Source of the DNA: Vibrio sp. JC009 | GTDB taxonomy: Bacteria; Pseudomonadota; Gammaproteobacteria; Enterobacterales; Vibrionaceae | Direction: 5' to 3' | Assembly: GCF_029016485.1 (NCBI RefSeq) | Contig: NZ_CP092106.1 | Location: 1,984,001 to 2,048,000, forward strand | Length of the DNA stretch: 64,000 nucleotides | Part shown: in pieces, positions 20,500-32,465 of the stretch | Layout: every line of letters starts with the position of its first letter | Numbering within the stretch: position 1 is the stretch's first letter | Notes under the pieces: model-generated | What the model saw: only the letters and a program-made list of their open reading frames with translations | What the model was told of the DNA's origin: nothing | Database searches by the model: none | Program-made: the position numbers and the translations under genes

Positions 20500-20751
20500 A
20501 TGAGTGAGAGAAAAGTAATTTCCGAACTAGATCTGATTATTATCGCGAACCAGATTATTCAGGAACATGAAGACTATATAGAGGGAATGCGCGCAGATTC
20601 GGTAGAAGAGAAAGACGATGTACTGGTGTTTAAAGGTAACTATTTTTTAGATGAGAAAGGTCTGCCGACGCCTCAGACGACGGCGGTATTTAATATGTTT
20701 AAATATTTGGCTCATCACCTGTCGAAAGAATTTACGCTGGAAGGGAAGTAG
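20500..20751 (+). CDS. yciN: YciN family protein (DUF2498)
   Basis: Small 83-residue cytoplasmic protein of unknown function. ANQIIQEHEDYIEGM and VLVFKGNYFLDEKGLPT followed by TTAVFNMFKYLAHHLS match E. coli YciN closely. The start follows AGGA at 7-nt spacing. The gene is beside topA as in E. coli, in divergent orientation. The octamer array 71 bp upstream could alter its promoter spacing. Confidence 0.9.
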   Translation: MSERKVISELDLIIIANQIIQEHEDYIEGMRADSVEEKDDVLVFKGNYFLDEKGLPTPQTTAVFNMFKYLAHHLSKEFTLEGK

Positions 20752-20815
20752 TTTTCACTGTCTTGGCGTAACTAAAAGTTCTTAGTGCCAATCTCCAAGC
20801 GTTCAACAAAACATT

Positions 20816-20990
20816 CTCCCCCTTAAGTGAAAAACCTAAGTGGCTGATGAAGTTAATAGAAGGGGGAGTTAGAGGGGGTTGGTTATAACTTATTTTAATC
20901 AATAAGTTACAGTTTATCGAAACAACCCCACCCAACCTCCCCTTCGATGTAACTCCTTCGAAAAACCAACCTTCCGAAGTTAAGGGGAGG
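20816..20990. repeat. two G/C-rich inverted repeats in the yciN-aroA gap
   Basis: The 303-bp gap 20752-21054 holds CTCCCCCTT (20816-20824) with AAGGGGGAG (20860-20868), TAACTTATT with AATAAGTTA (about 20886-20909), and CCTCCCCTT (20936-20944) with AAGGGGAGG (20982-20990). The outer pairs are related in sequence, as in a duplicated or nested palindromic intergenic unit. It lies between convergent yciN and aroA and may end both transcripts. No gene seen. Confidence 0.6.
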
Positions 20991-21054
20991 AGCGGTTCTT
21001 TATTCCCTTCAACTTATGCATAATAGGCCGCAAGTTAAGGGGATATAAACGACC

Positions 21055-22335
21055 TTACTTACTCAGCCTTTCCAACTGCTCAAAGTAATCCGGGAATGTC
21101 TTGGAAGTACACTTAGGATCATTGATAGTCACAGGCGTATCGCTCAGCGCTACTAACGAGAAACACATTGCGATGCGGTGGTCGTCGTAAGTATCAATCG
21201 CAGCGTGCTTCAGCTCTTTGGCAGGTGTAACGATAATATAGTCCTCACCTTCCTCAACCTGCGCGCCAACCTTACGAAGTTCCGTCGCCATCGCAGCCAG
21301 ACGGTCTGTTTCCTTAACACGCCAGTTGTACACGTTACGAATCGCCGTTGTGCCTTCGGCAAACAGCGCGGTTGTTGCAATGGTCATTGCCGCATCAGGA
21401 ATATGGTTAAAGTCCATATCAATGGCTTTTAGCTCACCAACGCGCGAGATAACGTAATCATCACCCCACTCGATTTCAGCGCCCATTTTCTCCAGTGCAT
21501 CAGCGAACTGAATATCGCCCTGAATACTGTTTTTGCCAATGCCGGTAACCTTAATTTCGCCACCTTTGATTGCAGCCGCTGCAAGGAAGTAAGATGCAGA
21601 AGAAGCGTCACCCTCTACCAGAAAATCACCCGGAGAAACATAACCCTGGCCCGCAGGAATAACGAACTCTTCATAGTTGTTATTGATTACGTTCACACCG
21701 AACTGTTTCATGATATGCAGGGTAATGTCGATATACGGCTTAGATACCAGCTCACCTTCAATTTTAATGGTGATTTCACCTTCAGCCAGAGGAGCAGACA
21801 TCAGAAATGCCGTCAGGAACTGACTGGAAATTGAACCATCAATTGAAACCGTACCGGACTTAAGTCCCGTGCCTTTGATTTTCAGAGGCGGATAGTTTTC
21901 ATTCTCCAGGTACTCAATGTCAGCACCCGCTTCTTTTAACGCAGTTACAAGGTGACCAATCGGACGCTCTTTCATTCGTGGCTCACCGGTAAGAACAAAC
22001 TCACCTTCACCCAGACACAGTGCTGCTGCAAGTGGTCTCATCGCTGTACCGGCATTACCAAGGAACAGCTCCTGAGCCTGCGAAGCCACAAACGGCTTAC
22101 CCAGCCCCTGAACTTCACAAACAGACTTATCGTCAGACAGGTTGTAAGTCACACCAAGCTTTGTCAGCGCATTCAGCATATGACGGATATCATCGCTGTC
22201 CAGAAGGTTAGTCAGGCGGGTTGTGCCTTTAGACAGAGCAGCAAGCAGCAATGCGCGGTTTGATACACTCTTTGAGCCCGGCAGATTAATTTCACCATTT
22301 ACCTGATGAATTGGTTGTAGCGTTAAGCTTTCCAT
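21055..22335 (-). CDS. aroA: 3-phosphoshikimate 1-carboxyvinyltransferase (EPSP synthase)
   Basis: Sixth step of the shikimate pathway: transfers enolpyruvate from PEP to shikimate-3-phosphate. Length 426 residues (E. coli 427). The substrate loop is [17 protein letters not shown] (20-36), the PEP-binding loop [12 protein letters not shown] (about 93-104), and [14 protein letters not shown] follows near 120. The C-terminal signature [18 protein letters not shown] and [11 protein letters not shown] are present. This is a class I (glyphosate-sensitive type) enzyme by its [12 protein letters not shown] loop. It is transcribed alone on the minus strand. Confidence 0.97.
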   Translation of the reverse strand: MESLTLQPIHQVNGEINLPGSKSVSNRALLLAALSKGTTRLTNLLDSDDIRHMLNALTKLGVTYNLSDDKSVCEVQGLGKPFVASQAQELFLGNAGTAMRPLAAALCLGEGEFVLTGEPRMKERPIGHLVTALKEAGADIEYLENENYPPLKIKGTGLKSGTVSIDGSISSQFLTAFLMSAPLAEGEITIKIEGELVSKPYIDITLHIMKQFGVNVINNNYEEFVIPAGQGYVSPGDFLVEGDASSASYFLAAAAIKGGEIKVTGIGKNSIQGDIQFADALEKMGAEIEWGDDYVISRVGELKAIDMDFNHIPDAAMTIATTALFAEGTTAIRNVYNWRVKETDRLAAMATELRKVGAQVEEGEDYIIVTPAKELKHAAIDTYDDHRIAMCFSLVALSDTPVTINDPKCTSKTFPDYFEQLERLSK

Positions 22336-22487
22336 TGAAACTTATTATCCTATAGAAGCCCGTTTTCCCTATGACGAGCTATATAATTCTTCGTACACGC
22401 AGACTAACTAAAAATAATACTTAAGGCTAGTCCTATCACGCCTGTGGCGTATATACTTTCTCTAACCGAGCAGTAATTTCATTTGAT

Positions 22488-23210
22488 ATGACCATTTATC
22501 TACCAGAGTTAGACGCCAACGCCCTTAAATTTCCGGAACCCTACGAAGCATTAAAAGATCCCAACGGACTTCTGGCTATGGGTGGAGACCTGTCTCCGGA
22601 GCGGTTAATAAGTGCCTATGGCAAAGGCATATTTCCCTGGTATGCACCGGGTGAACCTATTCTCTGGTGGAGCCCGTCTCCGCGTGCGGTATTCTTTCCA
22701 GATGAATATAAGCCTTCGAAAAGTCTGAAAAAGTTTTACCGGAAATCGAACTATAAGGTCAGCGTGAATCACGCAACCAAGGATGTGATAAGACTCTGTT
22801 CAGAATCAAGACCGCTGGAAGAGACCTGGATTGTTTCCGATATGGTAAAGGCCTATCAGAAACTGTCTGAGATGGGCTTTTGTCATTCGGTAGAAGTGTG
22901 GGAAGATGGAGAGCTGATTGGCGGCCTGTACGGTATTGCTGTGGGCTCCGTCTTTTGCGGCGAATCTATGTTCAGTAAAAAAACCAACGCCTCAAAGATA
23001 GCCATGTGGCTTTTCTGTCAGCATTTTACCCGTTGCGGAGGTGAGCTGGTTGACGGTCAGATCATTAATCCACATACAGCGTCATTGGGAGCGCAGGAAA
23101 TTGCCCGCTCTGAATACCTGAAAAAGCTTAAAGAATTAAAAGAACACAGACTCACACCAGGCTGTTTTAGCAGACAGTGGCTGAGTCTATCCAAAGAGAA
23201 TACGCAATGA
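22488..23210 (+). CDS. aat: leucyl/phenylalanyl-tRNA--protein transferase
   Basis: Adds Leu or Phe from aminoacyl-tRNA to N-terminal Lys/Arg of proteins, making them N-degrons for ClpS-ClpAP. The 240 residues carry the family signatures PNGLLAMGGDLSPERLISAY (about 24-43), GIFPWYAPGEPILWWSPSPR (about 47-66), and the catalytic-region GLYGIAVGSVFCGESMFS. It overlaps bpt by 4 bp (ATGA). The window also holds clpS and clpA, so the enzyme and its reader machinery are close together. Confidence 0.96.
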   Translation: MTIYLPELDANALKFPEPYEALKDPNGLLAMGGDLSPERLISAYGKGIFPWYAPGEPILWWSPSPRAVFFPDEYKPSKSLKKFYRKSNYKVSVNHATKDVIRLCSESRPLEETWIVSDMVKAYQKLSEMGFCHSVEVWEDGELIGGLYGIAVGSVFCGESMFSKKTNASKIAMWLFCQHFTRCGGELVDGQIINPHTASLGAQEIARSEYLKKLKELKEHRLTPGCFSRQWLSLSKENTQ

Positions 23211-23905
23211 TCCCTGAAGTGCAGCAGATAAGAATAGGCCTCTCTACCACTAATCCATGTAATTATCTGGAAAGCGAGGAAGAGAGAGTGGCGGTGGCTC
23301 TGGATGAGGTGCTGCACTGTAATCAGGGCTATGAGCTTTTGCTGGCAAACGGATTCAGGCGCAGTGGCGGAACCATCTATACCCCACACTGCACCAGTTG
23401 TAGCGCCTGTCAGGCTATCAGACTCTCTATCGGCGACATTGCACTATCAAAAAGCCAGAAACGGCTGCTGAGCAAAGCAAAGCATTTGCGCTGGGAATTA
23501 AAAACTGAGATGGATGAAAACTGGTTTGATCTTTACAGCCGTTATATCACCAAACGACATTCCTCCGGTTCGATGTATCCGCCAAAGGAGAAAGAGTTTT
23601 TTAAATTTGCTCACTGCGACTGGTTAGATACCCGCTTTCTTCACCTCTATGATGAAGAAAAATTAATCCTGATTGCGGTTACCGATGTGATGGACAATTG
23701 TGCCAGTGCCTTCTACACTTTTTTTGACCCGGATTATCCGCTTTCCCTTGGTACACTTGGGGTTTTGTGCCAAATTGAATTCTGCCAGAAACAGCTCAAA
23801 CAATGGCTCTATTTAGGCTATCAAATAGACGAATGCCCGGCGATGAATTACAAAGTTCGCTTTCATCGTCATCAAAGGCTAGTAAATCACCTGTGGCAAG
23901 GGTAG
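23207..23905 (+). CDS. bpt: aspartate/glutamate leucyltransferase (Bpt)
   Basis: Transfers leucine to N-terminal Asp or Glu, a second N-degron branch found in Vibrio but not in E. coli. The start at 23207 overlaps the aat stop in ATGA and gives 232 residues. N-terminal cysteines (NPCNYL, then CTSCSACQAIRL) match the ATE_N domain; the C-terminal ATE_C part has FFDPDYPLSLGTLGV and YLGYQIDECPAMNYK. Translational coupling to aat fits their shared pathway. Confidence 0.94.
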   Translation: MIPEVQQIRIGLSTTNPCNYLESEEERVAVALDEVLHCNQGYELLLANGFRRSGGTIYTPHCTSCSACQAIRLSIGDIALSKSQKRLLSKAKHLRWELKTEMDENWFDLYSRYITKRHSSGSMYPPKEKEFFKFAHCDWLDTRFLHLYDEEKLILIAVTDVMDNCASAFYTFFDPDYPLSLGTLGVLCQIEFCQKQLKQWLYLGYQIDECPAMNYKVRFHRHQRLVNHLWQG

Positions 23906-23985
23906 AATACGCCCCAACTTTTATTGTATTACACATCAGTGGCACTAAGCCCATTGATAAGCGCCTAATTTCTAAAGAGGATTAA

Positions 23986-24204
<219 letters not shown>

Positions 24205-24226
24205 TCAATACTGATTTACCGGACAC

Positions 24227-24255
24227 AAAAAACGGAGCTTAATGCTCCGTTTTTT
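24227..24255 (+). terminator. rho-independent terminator of infA
   Basis: 12-bp stem AAAAAACGGAGC/GCTCCGTTTTTT with 5-nt loop TTAAT, 22 bp after the infA stop; the A/T arms make it usable from both directions. Confidence 0.92.
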
Positions 24256-24273
24256 ATTGCCTGCACGAACCTT

Positions 24274-24434
24274 ATACCAATCCCAGCAATTATCTGTTCA
24301 TCCTTGCTTGTCAAAATCGCTAATAGCTGCGTTAAAATTTTTGTAATTAGACCCACTAGTTACTGCAAATTTTGCCTTGCTCTTAGCGATTTTTCCTGCG
24401 CAATCACTGAACAGCTAATTACTGGTATTGGTAT
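24274..24434. mobile_element. MITE-like element with ATACCAAT inverted ends (full copy)
   Basis: A 161-bp non-coding palindromic element. Terminal ATACCAAT (24274) and ATTGGTAT (24427-24434) are inverted; inside, TGTTCA/TGAACA and AAAATCGCTAA/TTAGCGATTTT pair in nested order, so the whole unit folds into one long hairpin. The right end touches the clpA stop codon. An internally deleted relative lies at 48785-48858 and a lone end at 41692-41711. No transposase is present, so mobility would need one in trans. Confidence 0.75.
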
Positions 24435-26707
24435 TAGTGAACCGCCTCTTCCTGCTTATTCAGATAATGAAAGCGCAGCTCATCATCCTCAAGCTCGACA
24501 CGGACCGTACCGCCGTCCACCAGTGAACCAAACAGCAGCTCATTCGCAAGAGGCTTCTTCAGGTTCTCCTGAATCGCACGGCCCATCGGACGGGCTCCCA
24601 TGGACTTGTCATAGCCTTTCAGAGCCAGCCAGTGGCGAGCCTCTTCAGAAATCTCAAGCGATACTCCACGCTGGTCAAGTTGCGCCTGAAGTTCAACAAC
24701 AAACTTGTCCACCACCTGATGAATCACTTCTTCATCCAGGCTATTGAACCAGATAATGTTGTCCAGACGGTTTCTGAATTCCGGTGTAAACACTTTCTTA
24801 ATTTCCGACATGGCGTCGTGACTGTGATCCTGCTGAATAAGACCAATAGACTTCTTAACTGTCTCAGCCACACCTGCGTTGGTGGTCATCACCAGAATAA
24901 CATTTCTGAAGTCTGCCTTACGGCCATTGTTATCTGTCAGCGTACCGTTATCCATCACCTGAAGCAGCAGGTTAAAGATATCCGGGTGTGCTTTCTCAAT
25001 CTCATCCAGCAGCACAACTGCGTGCGGATGCTTGATAACGGCATCGGTGAGCAGACCGCCCTGATCGTAGCCCACATAACCCGGAGGCGCACCAATCAGA
25101 CGGCTTACGGAGTGTCTTTCACCATATTCAGACATATCAAAGCGCAGAAGCTCAATGCCCAGCAATTTTGCAAGCTGAACGGTCACCTCGGTTTTACCCA
25201 CACCGGTCGGGCCTGCAAACAGGAAGGAGCCGACAGGTTTGTTATCTGCACCTAGCCCGGCACGTGTCAGCTTAATCGCTTCAGACAGGGCATCGATGGC
25301 ATTGTTCTGACCAAATACCAGCATCTTCATCTTTCTGTCCAGAGACTGAAGCACATCTTTGTCTGAAGAAGATACGGACTTTTCAGGAATACGGGCCATC
25401 TTAGCCACCATGGCTTCAATATCACCCACACCAACTGTCTTCTTACGTTTGCTCGCAGGAGCAAGACGGCTTCTGGCACCGGCTTCATCGATAACATCAA
25501 TGGCTTTATCCGGAAGGTGTCTTTCATTGATATATTTAGCTGAAAGTTCAACAGCCGCACGCAGCGCCTTATTGGTGTAACGCACTTCGTGGTGCGCTTC
25601 GTATTTCGGTTTCAGCCCCATCAGGATCTTGGTTGTATCATCCAGCGACGGTTCAACCACATCGATTTTCTGGAAACGGCGTGACAGCGCTCTCTCCTTA
25701 TCAAAGATGTTGCTGTACTCCTGATAAGTGGTTGAACCGATACAGCGAAGCTTACCGCTGCTTAGCAGTGGCTTAATAAGGTTCGCCGCATCCACCTGGC
25801 CACCGGAAGCCGCGCCAGCACCAATAATGGTGTGGATCTCATCGATAAACAGAATGGCGTCATCTTCTTTTTCGAGCTGCTTAAGAATCGATTTAAAGCG
25901 CTTCTCGAAATCACCACGGTATTTTGTTCCCGCAAGCAGTGAACCGATATCCAGCGAATAGATAACGCTGTCTTTAATCACTTCAGGCACCTGACCTTCA
26001 ACGATTCTCCAGGCAAGCCCTTCAGCAATTGCGGTTTTACCCACGCCCGCTTCACCCACCAGCAATGGGTTATTTTTACGCCGGCGACATAATACCTGAA
26101 TGGTACGTTCCAGCTCTTTGTCACGGCCAATCAGCGGGTCTATATTACCCTGCTTAGCAACCTGATTCAGGTTGGTGGCAAAGCTTTCCAGACGCTCTTC
26201 TGCCGGCGTTTCATCCGAAGAAGAATCATTGCTGAACATATCAGAGGAAGAGTCCTCTTCTTTGTCGCCCGGACCTTTGGTAATGCCGTGGGAAATATAA
26301 TTGACTATGTCCAGTCGGCTGATATCGTGCTTTTTCAGCAGATAAGCGGCGTGAGACTCCTGTTCGCTGAATATAGCAACCAGCACATTCGCACCCGATA
26401 CCTCGTTTTTACCTGAGGACTGAACATGAAAAACAGCGCGCTGCAGAACCCGCTGAAAACTCAGTGTTGGCTGGGTTTCCCGGGTTTCATCGGTTTCTGG
26501 GATAAGAGGTGTGGTCTGATCGATAAACTTATCGAGCTCGGACTTAAGCACATCAATGTCAGCATTGCATGCTCTGAGTGTTTCGCGGGCAGTATCATTG
26601 TCCAGCAGAGCCAACAGAAGGTGCTCCACTGTCATAAATTCATGTCGCTTATCTCTCGCCCGCGCAAATGCGCCATTTAAGCTCGTCTCTAATTCTTTGT
26701 TAAGCAT
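24434..26707 (-). CDS. clpA: ClpA, ATPase subunit of ClpAP protease
   Basis: AAA+ unfoldase that feeds ClpP. The start at [14 protein letters not shown] has GGAGGT 5 nt upstream, giving 757 residues (E. coli 758). Order: Clp-N repeats (1-150), an acidic/serine linker, AAA-1 with [10 protein letters not shown] (near 215) and [16 protein letters not shown]-2 with [10 protein letters not shown] (near 495) and [15 protein letters not shown], and the C-terminal small domain. clpS lies 42 bp upstream on the same strand, the standard pair. The stop codon overlaps the end of the MITE-like element. Confidence 0.97.
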   Translation of the reverse strand: MLNKELETSLNGAFARARDKRHEFMTVEHLLLALLDNDTARETLRACNADIDVLKSELDKFIDQTTPLIPETDETRETQPTLSFQRVLQRAVFHVQSSGKNEVSGANVLVAIFSEQESHAAYLLKKHDISRLDIVNYISHGITKGPGDKEEDSSSDMFSNDSSSDETPAEERLESFATNLNQVAKQGNIDPLIGRDKELERTIQVLCRRRKNNPLLVGEAGVGKTAIAEGLAWRIVEGQVPEVIKDSVIYSLDIGSLLAGTKYRGDFEKRFKSILKQLEKEDDAILFIDEIHTIIGAGAASGGQVDAANLIKPLLSSGKLRCIGSTTYQEYSNIFDKERALSRRFQKIDVVEPSLDDTTKILMGLKPKYEAHHEVRYTNKALRAAVELSAKYINERHLPDKAIDVIDEAGARSRLAPASKRKKTVGVGDIEAMVAKMARIPEKSVSSSDKDVLQSLDRKMKMLVFGQNNAIDALSEAIKLTRAGLGADNKPVGSFLFAGPTGVGKTEVTVQLAKLLGIELLRFDMSEYGERHSVSRLIGAPPGYVGYDQGGLLTDAVIKHPHAVVLLDEIEKAHPDIFNLLLQVMDNGTLTDNNGRKADFRNVILVMTTNAGVAETVKKSIGLIQQDHSHDAMSEIKKVFTPEFRNRLDNIIWFNSLDEEVIHQVVDKFVVELQAQLDQRGVSLEISEEARHWLALKGYDKSMGARPMGRAIQENLKKPLANELLFGSLVDGGTVRVELEDDELRFHYLNKQEEAVH

Positions 26708-26749
26708 AGGTACCTCCGCAGTGAACACCCTATGAGATGGCTACTCGTC

Positions 26750-27070
26750 TTAAGCTTCTTCCATCGTACATAACAACGGATGCTCGTTTTCCCTTGAGTA
26801 CATGGTTACTTGCATCACCTTTGTTTCTGCAATCTCTGCGGAATAAGTGCCGCAAATTGCCTTCCCTTCATAGTGAACTTTCAACATGACTTGAGTTGCC
26901 TTTTCCAAATCCATTGAAAAGAAACGCCCAAGTACATCAATTACAAAATCCATTGGCGTATAGTCATCGTTATTCAGTACGACGTTATACAGCGATGGTG
27001 GCTTGACTTTAGTTTTTTCTAGCTCCAGTAAGTCAGAATCCGGAGTTATCCATTCGTATTGTTTGCCCAT
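26750..27070 (-). CDS. clpS: ClpS adaptor for the N-end rule
   Basis: 106-residue adaptor that recognises N-terminal Leu, Phe, Tyr and Trp and hands them to Clp[24 protein letters not shown] carries the N-degron pocket residues (Asn-Asn-Asp-Asp, Met), here split at residues about 25-47; [20 protein letters not shown] is also conserved. Together with aat and bpt nearby, the N-degron writers, reader and protease lie within 5 kb. Confidence 0.95.
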   Translation of the reverse strand: MGKQYEWITPDSDLLELEKTKVKPPSLYNVVLNNDDYTPMDFVIDVLGRFFSMDLEKATQVMLKVHYEGKAICGTYSAEIAETKVMQVTMYSRENEHPLLCTMEEA

Positions 27071-27508
27071 TTCTACATCTTCTATACGAAAAGTTATTCA
27101 AAACCGATCACAGCACTCTGCTGAGCACTTTGAAAAATAACTTTTCTTTAACTTAGAGACTAATGCACTAATTGTATCCCTGCAAATCAAACATTACCAT
27201 CTTGAGTGCACACTGCTTCTAAGTGCTCAATACCTAACCAGGTTTGAACAGAATAAAATTTGTTTCATAGGTTTGCATAATGGATCACAAAGTTAGGAAT
27301 TTGTTAATCTCAAAACTGATTTCTTTAGAGAAATGTTGCTTTTTAGCCTCTTTGTCTATTGACTGTGCATATTGATTGACTAAATTGTGTTCTGTAGTGA
27401 CTAGGAATTTGGCAGCGCCTGAATTTGTATTCACTCGATTCTCAGTAAGTCAGTTGGGTTGGCTTGCTGGTAGCAACATCAGTTAAAAAATGCAGAAGGA
27501 TGTAAAGC
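27071..27508. other. clpS-cspD divergent intergenic region
   Basis: 438 bp without a gene. A candidate sigma-70 promoter for cspD is TTGACT (27359-27364) and TAAATT (27381-27386) with 16-bp spacing. It would leave a 5' leader over 110 nt long, typical of cold-shock-family genes. The clpS promoter must lie near 27080-27180, which is A/T-rich, but the boxes are not clear. Confidence 0.5.
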
Positions 27509-27730
27509 ATGGCTACAGGTACAGTTAAATGGTTCAACAACGCTAAAGGATTCGGGTTTATTTGCCCTGAAGGTGAGGACGGTGATATTTTTGCACACTA
27601 CTCAACGATTCAGATGGATGGATACAGAACTCTGAAAGCAGGACAAACCGTCACATACGAAGTTGAACAAGGACCTAAAGGTTTCCACGCCAGCTCTGTG
27701 GTACCGGTTGAGGCCCAGCCAGCTAAATAA
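27509..27730 (+). CDS. cspD: cold-shock-like protein CspD
   Basis: 73-residue nucleic-acid-binding protein; in E. coli CspD blocks replication in stationary phase. RNP1 KGFGFICP and RNP2 DIFAHYS are present. It is CspD rather than CspA by its divergent placement beside clpS-clpA and the sequence GEDGDIFAHYSTIQMDGYRTLKAGQ. The start follows AGAAGGATGT. Confidence 0.92.
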   Translation: MATGTVKWFNNAKGFGFICPEGEDGDIFAHYSTIQMDGYRTLKAGQTVTYEVEQGPKGFHASSVVPVEAQPAK

Positions 27731-27761
27731 CGCTGCCAATAGACGTTAATTTTACAGACAG

Positions 27762-27786
27762 GAACCCGCCAGCCGGCGGGTTCTTT
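27762..27786 (+). terminator. rho-independent terminator of cspD
   Basis: 9-bp G/C-rich stem GAACCCGCC/GGCGGGTTC around AGCC, followed by a short T-run, 31 bp after the cspD stop. Confidence 0.85.
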
Positions 27787-27898
27787 GCGTATACGGGTTA
27801 CGCAGTGAAACATATTCCTTTTGAGACAAGCAACATTGTTATTGGTGATGCCAATATGTATCATTTGTTTAATAAGCTTGTTAAATCAGGTAAGTAGT

Positions 27899-28855
27899 GT
27901 GGATACATATACAGAAATTGAACGTTTTTTAGATTACCTTGCTGATGCCATCCTTATTGTTGATGATAAATCAAATATCCTATTTGCCAACAGCTCATGT
28001 GCCCGGCTCTTTAGCTACGATAAGAGTACTCTGCTAACCCTGAAAATAGATAACCTGATGGCAACAGGTATCCAGAGCCATAATCATAGTCAAAAGGTAG
28101 CCGGTTTTATCAGGAACCAGTCCCGGGCTAAGGTTATGATGGCAAGGAAAATAATGCCTTGTCTCAATGCCGAAGGTCATGAGTTCAACGCCCGGATCTC
28201 TATCGCTAACATAGAGTTCAAAGGGAAACAGTGCGGCATTGCCACTATTCAGGACTATTCCTCCGTTCAGTCCGTGATTAACGAACTCGCCAGTGAAGCA
28301 TGCACGGACTCTCTGACCGGGCTATTTAACAAACGCCACCTTGAAAATATTACCAGCAACCATAATACGGAAATTAACGGCTCGCCTGTATTCGGTGTGG
28401 CTTATCTGGATCTGAATGGTTTTAAGGCGATTAATGACACCTTTGGTCATGATGTCGGTGATGAGTTGCTGATAGAAATTGCAGGGCGGCTAAAAAAACA
28501 GATGCGTACCGGTGACCTTAGCTTCCGCCTTGGTGGGGATGAGTTTTTACTGCTGTTTGGCATTAACAACCCGGATAATTATGAACAGAAGCTTACCGTG
28601 GTCGGAAGTAAAGTACATGAGATAATTGAAAAGCCGATTTATATCGAAAAACTCAACCGGGAGTTAAATGTCGGAGTCAGCATTGGTATCGGTATTATGC
28701 CCTTTGACGACAGAGATCTGGCAACACTGATCAGCAAGGCTGATAAGGCCATGTACCTGTCCAAGACAAGCAAGAAGCCTTATGTCCTGGCTGCGGAGCT
28801 GGATAGATCCGGAATATCATACGTAGAAAGTAGATCCCCGCTTCCGCGGGGATGA
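27899..28855 (+). CDS. PAS-GGDEF diguanylate cyclase
   Basis: Makes c-di-GMP from two GTP. The preferred start is GTG at 27899 (VDTYTEIERFL, preceded by AGGTAAG), giving 318 residues. The open frame reaches back to a TTG at 27821, adding 26 hydrophobic residues that could be a membrane anchor. PAS domain about 5-120 (DAILIVDDKSNILFANSS), linker helix, then GGDEF domain: DSLTGLFNKRHLE, LDLNGFKAINDTFGHDVGD, and the intact active site RLGGDEFLLLF. An inhibitory I-site RTGD lies five residues before GGDEF, so product feedback is expected. Confidence 0.9.
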   Translation: MDTYTEIERFLDYLADAILIVDDKSNILFANSSCARLFSYDKSTLLTLKIDNLMATGIQSHNHSQKVAGFIRNQSRAKVMMARKIMPCLNAEGHEFNARISIANIEFKGKQCGIATIQDYSSVQSVINELASEACTDSLTGLFNKRHLENITSNHNTEINGSPVFGVAYLDLNGFKAINDTFGHDVGDELLIEIAGRLKKQMRTGDLSFRLGGDEFLLLFGINNPDNYEQKLTVVGSKVHEIIEKPIYIEKLNRELNVGVSIGIGIMPFDDRDLATLISKADKAMYLSKTSKKPYVLAAELDRSGISYVESRSPLPRG

Positions 28856-28895
28856 TATTATTTAGCTGCGAGAATAGCAGCCACAAAGCAGGCAA

Positions 28896-31464
<2,569 letters not shown>

Positions 31465-32142
31465 ATGCCAGCGGCTTCAAAAGGCACATCCAGAAAACGA
31501 ACTTTCGGCTCAAAACCCTCACACAGCAAACGTCCTTCCACCGCGCGAAAAGGCCCCCGTAAGACCAAACCCTCTGCGGCGAAAAAGCCGGTAAGACCCG
31601 AAGATCGTAAAGTCATTATCTTCAATAAACCTTTTGATACCCTGAGCCAGTTCACCGATGAATCCGGACGCAAAACGCTGGCAGACTACATCCCGGTTAA
31701 GGATATATACGCTGCCGGACGACTGGACCGCGACAGTGAAGGTCTGATGATCCTTACTAATGACGGCATCCTTCAGGCCAGACTCACCCAGCCTAAATCA
31801 AAATCTCCCAAAACCTACTGGGTGCAGGTAGAAGGTGAACCTTCAGAAGCCGATCTGGATAAGCTGCGAAAAGGGGTGGAACTTAAAGATGGCATAACGC
31901 TTCCGGCAAAGGTTGAACGGATAGAAGAGCCGGAGGTATGGGAGCGGAACCCTCCTGTCAGATTCCGGGCATCTATTCCCACTTGCTGGCTGTCCATCAC
32001 AATTATCGAAGGGAGAAACCGTCAGGTCAGGCGGATGACGGCAAATATTGGTTATCCTACTTTAAGGCTGATCCGGTATGCGATGGGGGGGCAGACGCTT
32101 GGTGGGTTGGCTCCGGGGGAATGGAAGGAAATTCGAATTTAG
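31465..32142 (+). CDS. rluE: 23S rRNA pseudouridine synthase E
   Basis: Makes pseudouridine 2457 in 23S rRNA. The start at 31465 ([12 protein letters not shown], with AGGAT upstream) gives 225 residues. A basic, disordered N-tail (1-45, rich in K/R/S/P) contacts rRNA by inference. The catalytic motif [19 protein letters not shown] has D88 as nucleophile; [25 protein letters not shown] is the RluE/RsuA-family C-terminal motif. No S4 domain, as in E. coli RluE. The GGTGGCA repeat starts 1 bp past the stop. Confidence 0.94.
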   Translation: MPAASKGTSRKRTFGSKPSHSKRPSTARKGPRKTKPSAAKKPVRPEDRKVIIFNKPFDTLSQFTDESGRKTLADYIPVKDIYAAGRLDRDSEGLMILTNDGILQARLTQPKSKSPKTYWVQVEGEPSEADLDKLRKGVELKDGITLPAKVERIEEPEVWERNPPVRFRASIPTCWLSITIIEGRNRQVRRMTANIGYPTLRLIRYAMGGQTLGGLAPGEWKEIRI

Positions 32143-32143
32143 A

Positions 32144-32185
32144 GGTGGCAGGTGGCAGGTGGCAGGTGGCAGGTGGCAGGTGGCA
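32144..32185. repeat. tandem array, 6 perfect copies of GGTGGCA
   Basis: 42 bp of an uninterrupted 7-bp repeat that begins one base after the rluE stop codon. Its seventh unit breaks off after G. It is unrelated to the CCCCATAG array. Slippage into the stop region could extend the RluE C-terminus in some cells. Confidence 0.95.
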
Positions 32186-32465
32186 GAAACATTATTCTCA
32201 CATATTTTACAAATTTCACACATTACATGTCATTTTGTGATATTGATTCCTTCCCTAAGATAAGAATAAAGGTGACTATAGCTAAAATTATAAATATGGC
32301 TTGATATTTTCATGCGTCACTTCATAAGCCGGTGAAAAAATGCCTGAAAATTGCCGTCAGGCTGCTGATAAGCAGCTACAATAAAAAGACGGTAATCAAA
32401 TAAAATCAAGCTGTTATTTTAATATAATTTATCTTTTCATGCATCACTGATGCGTAGGGGACAAA
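32186..32465. other. leader region of the PAS kinase gene
   Basis: 280 bp without a gene, A/T-rich. Two alternative hairpins share bases: GCCTGA/TCAGGC (32342-32347 with 32357-32362) and GCTGCT/AGCAGC (32361-32366 with 32371-32376). They lie about 90 bp before the kinase start and could be a leader structure or the remains of a terminator. A ribosome site AGGGG precedes 32466. Confidence 0.4.
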
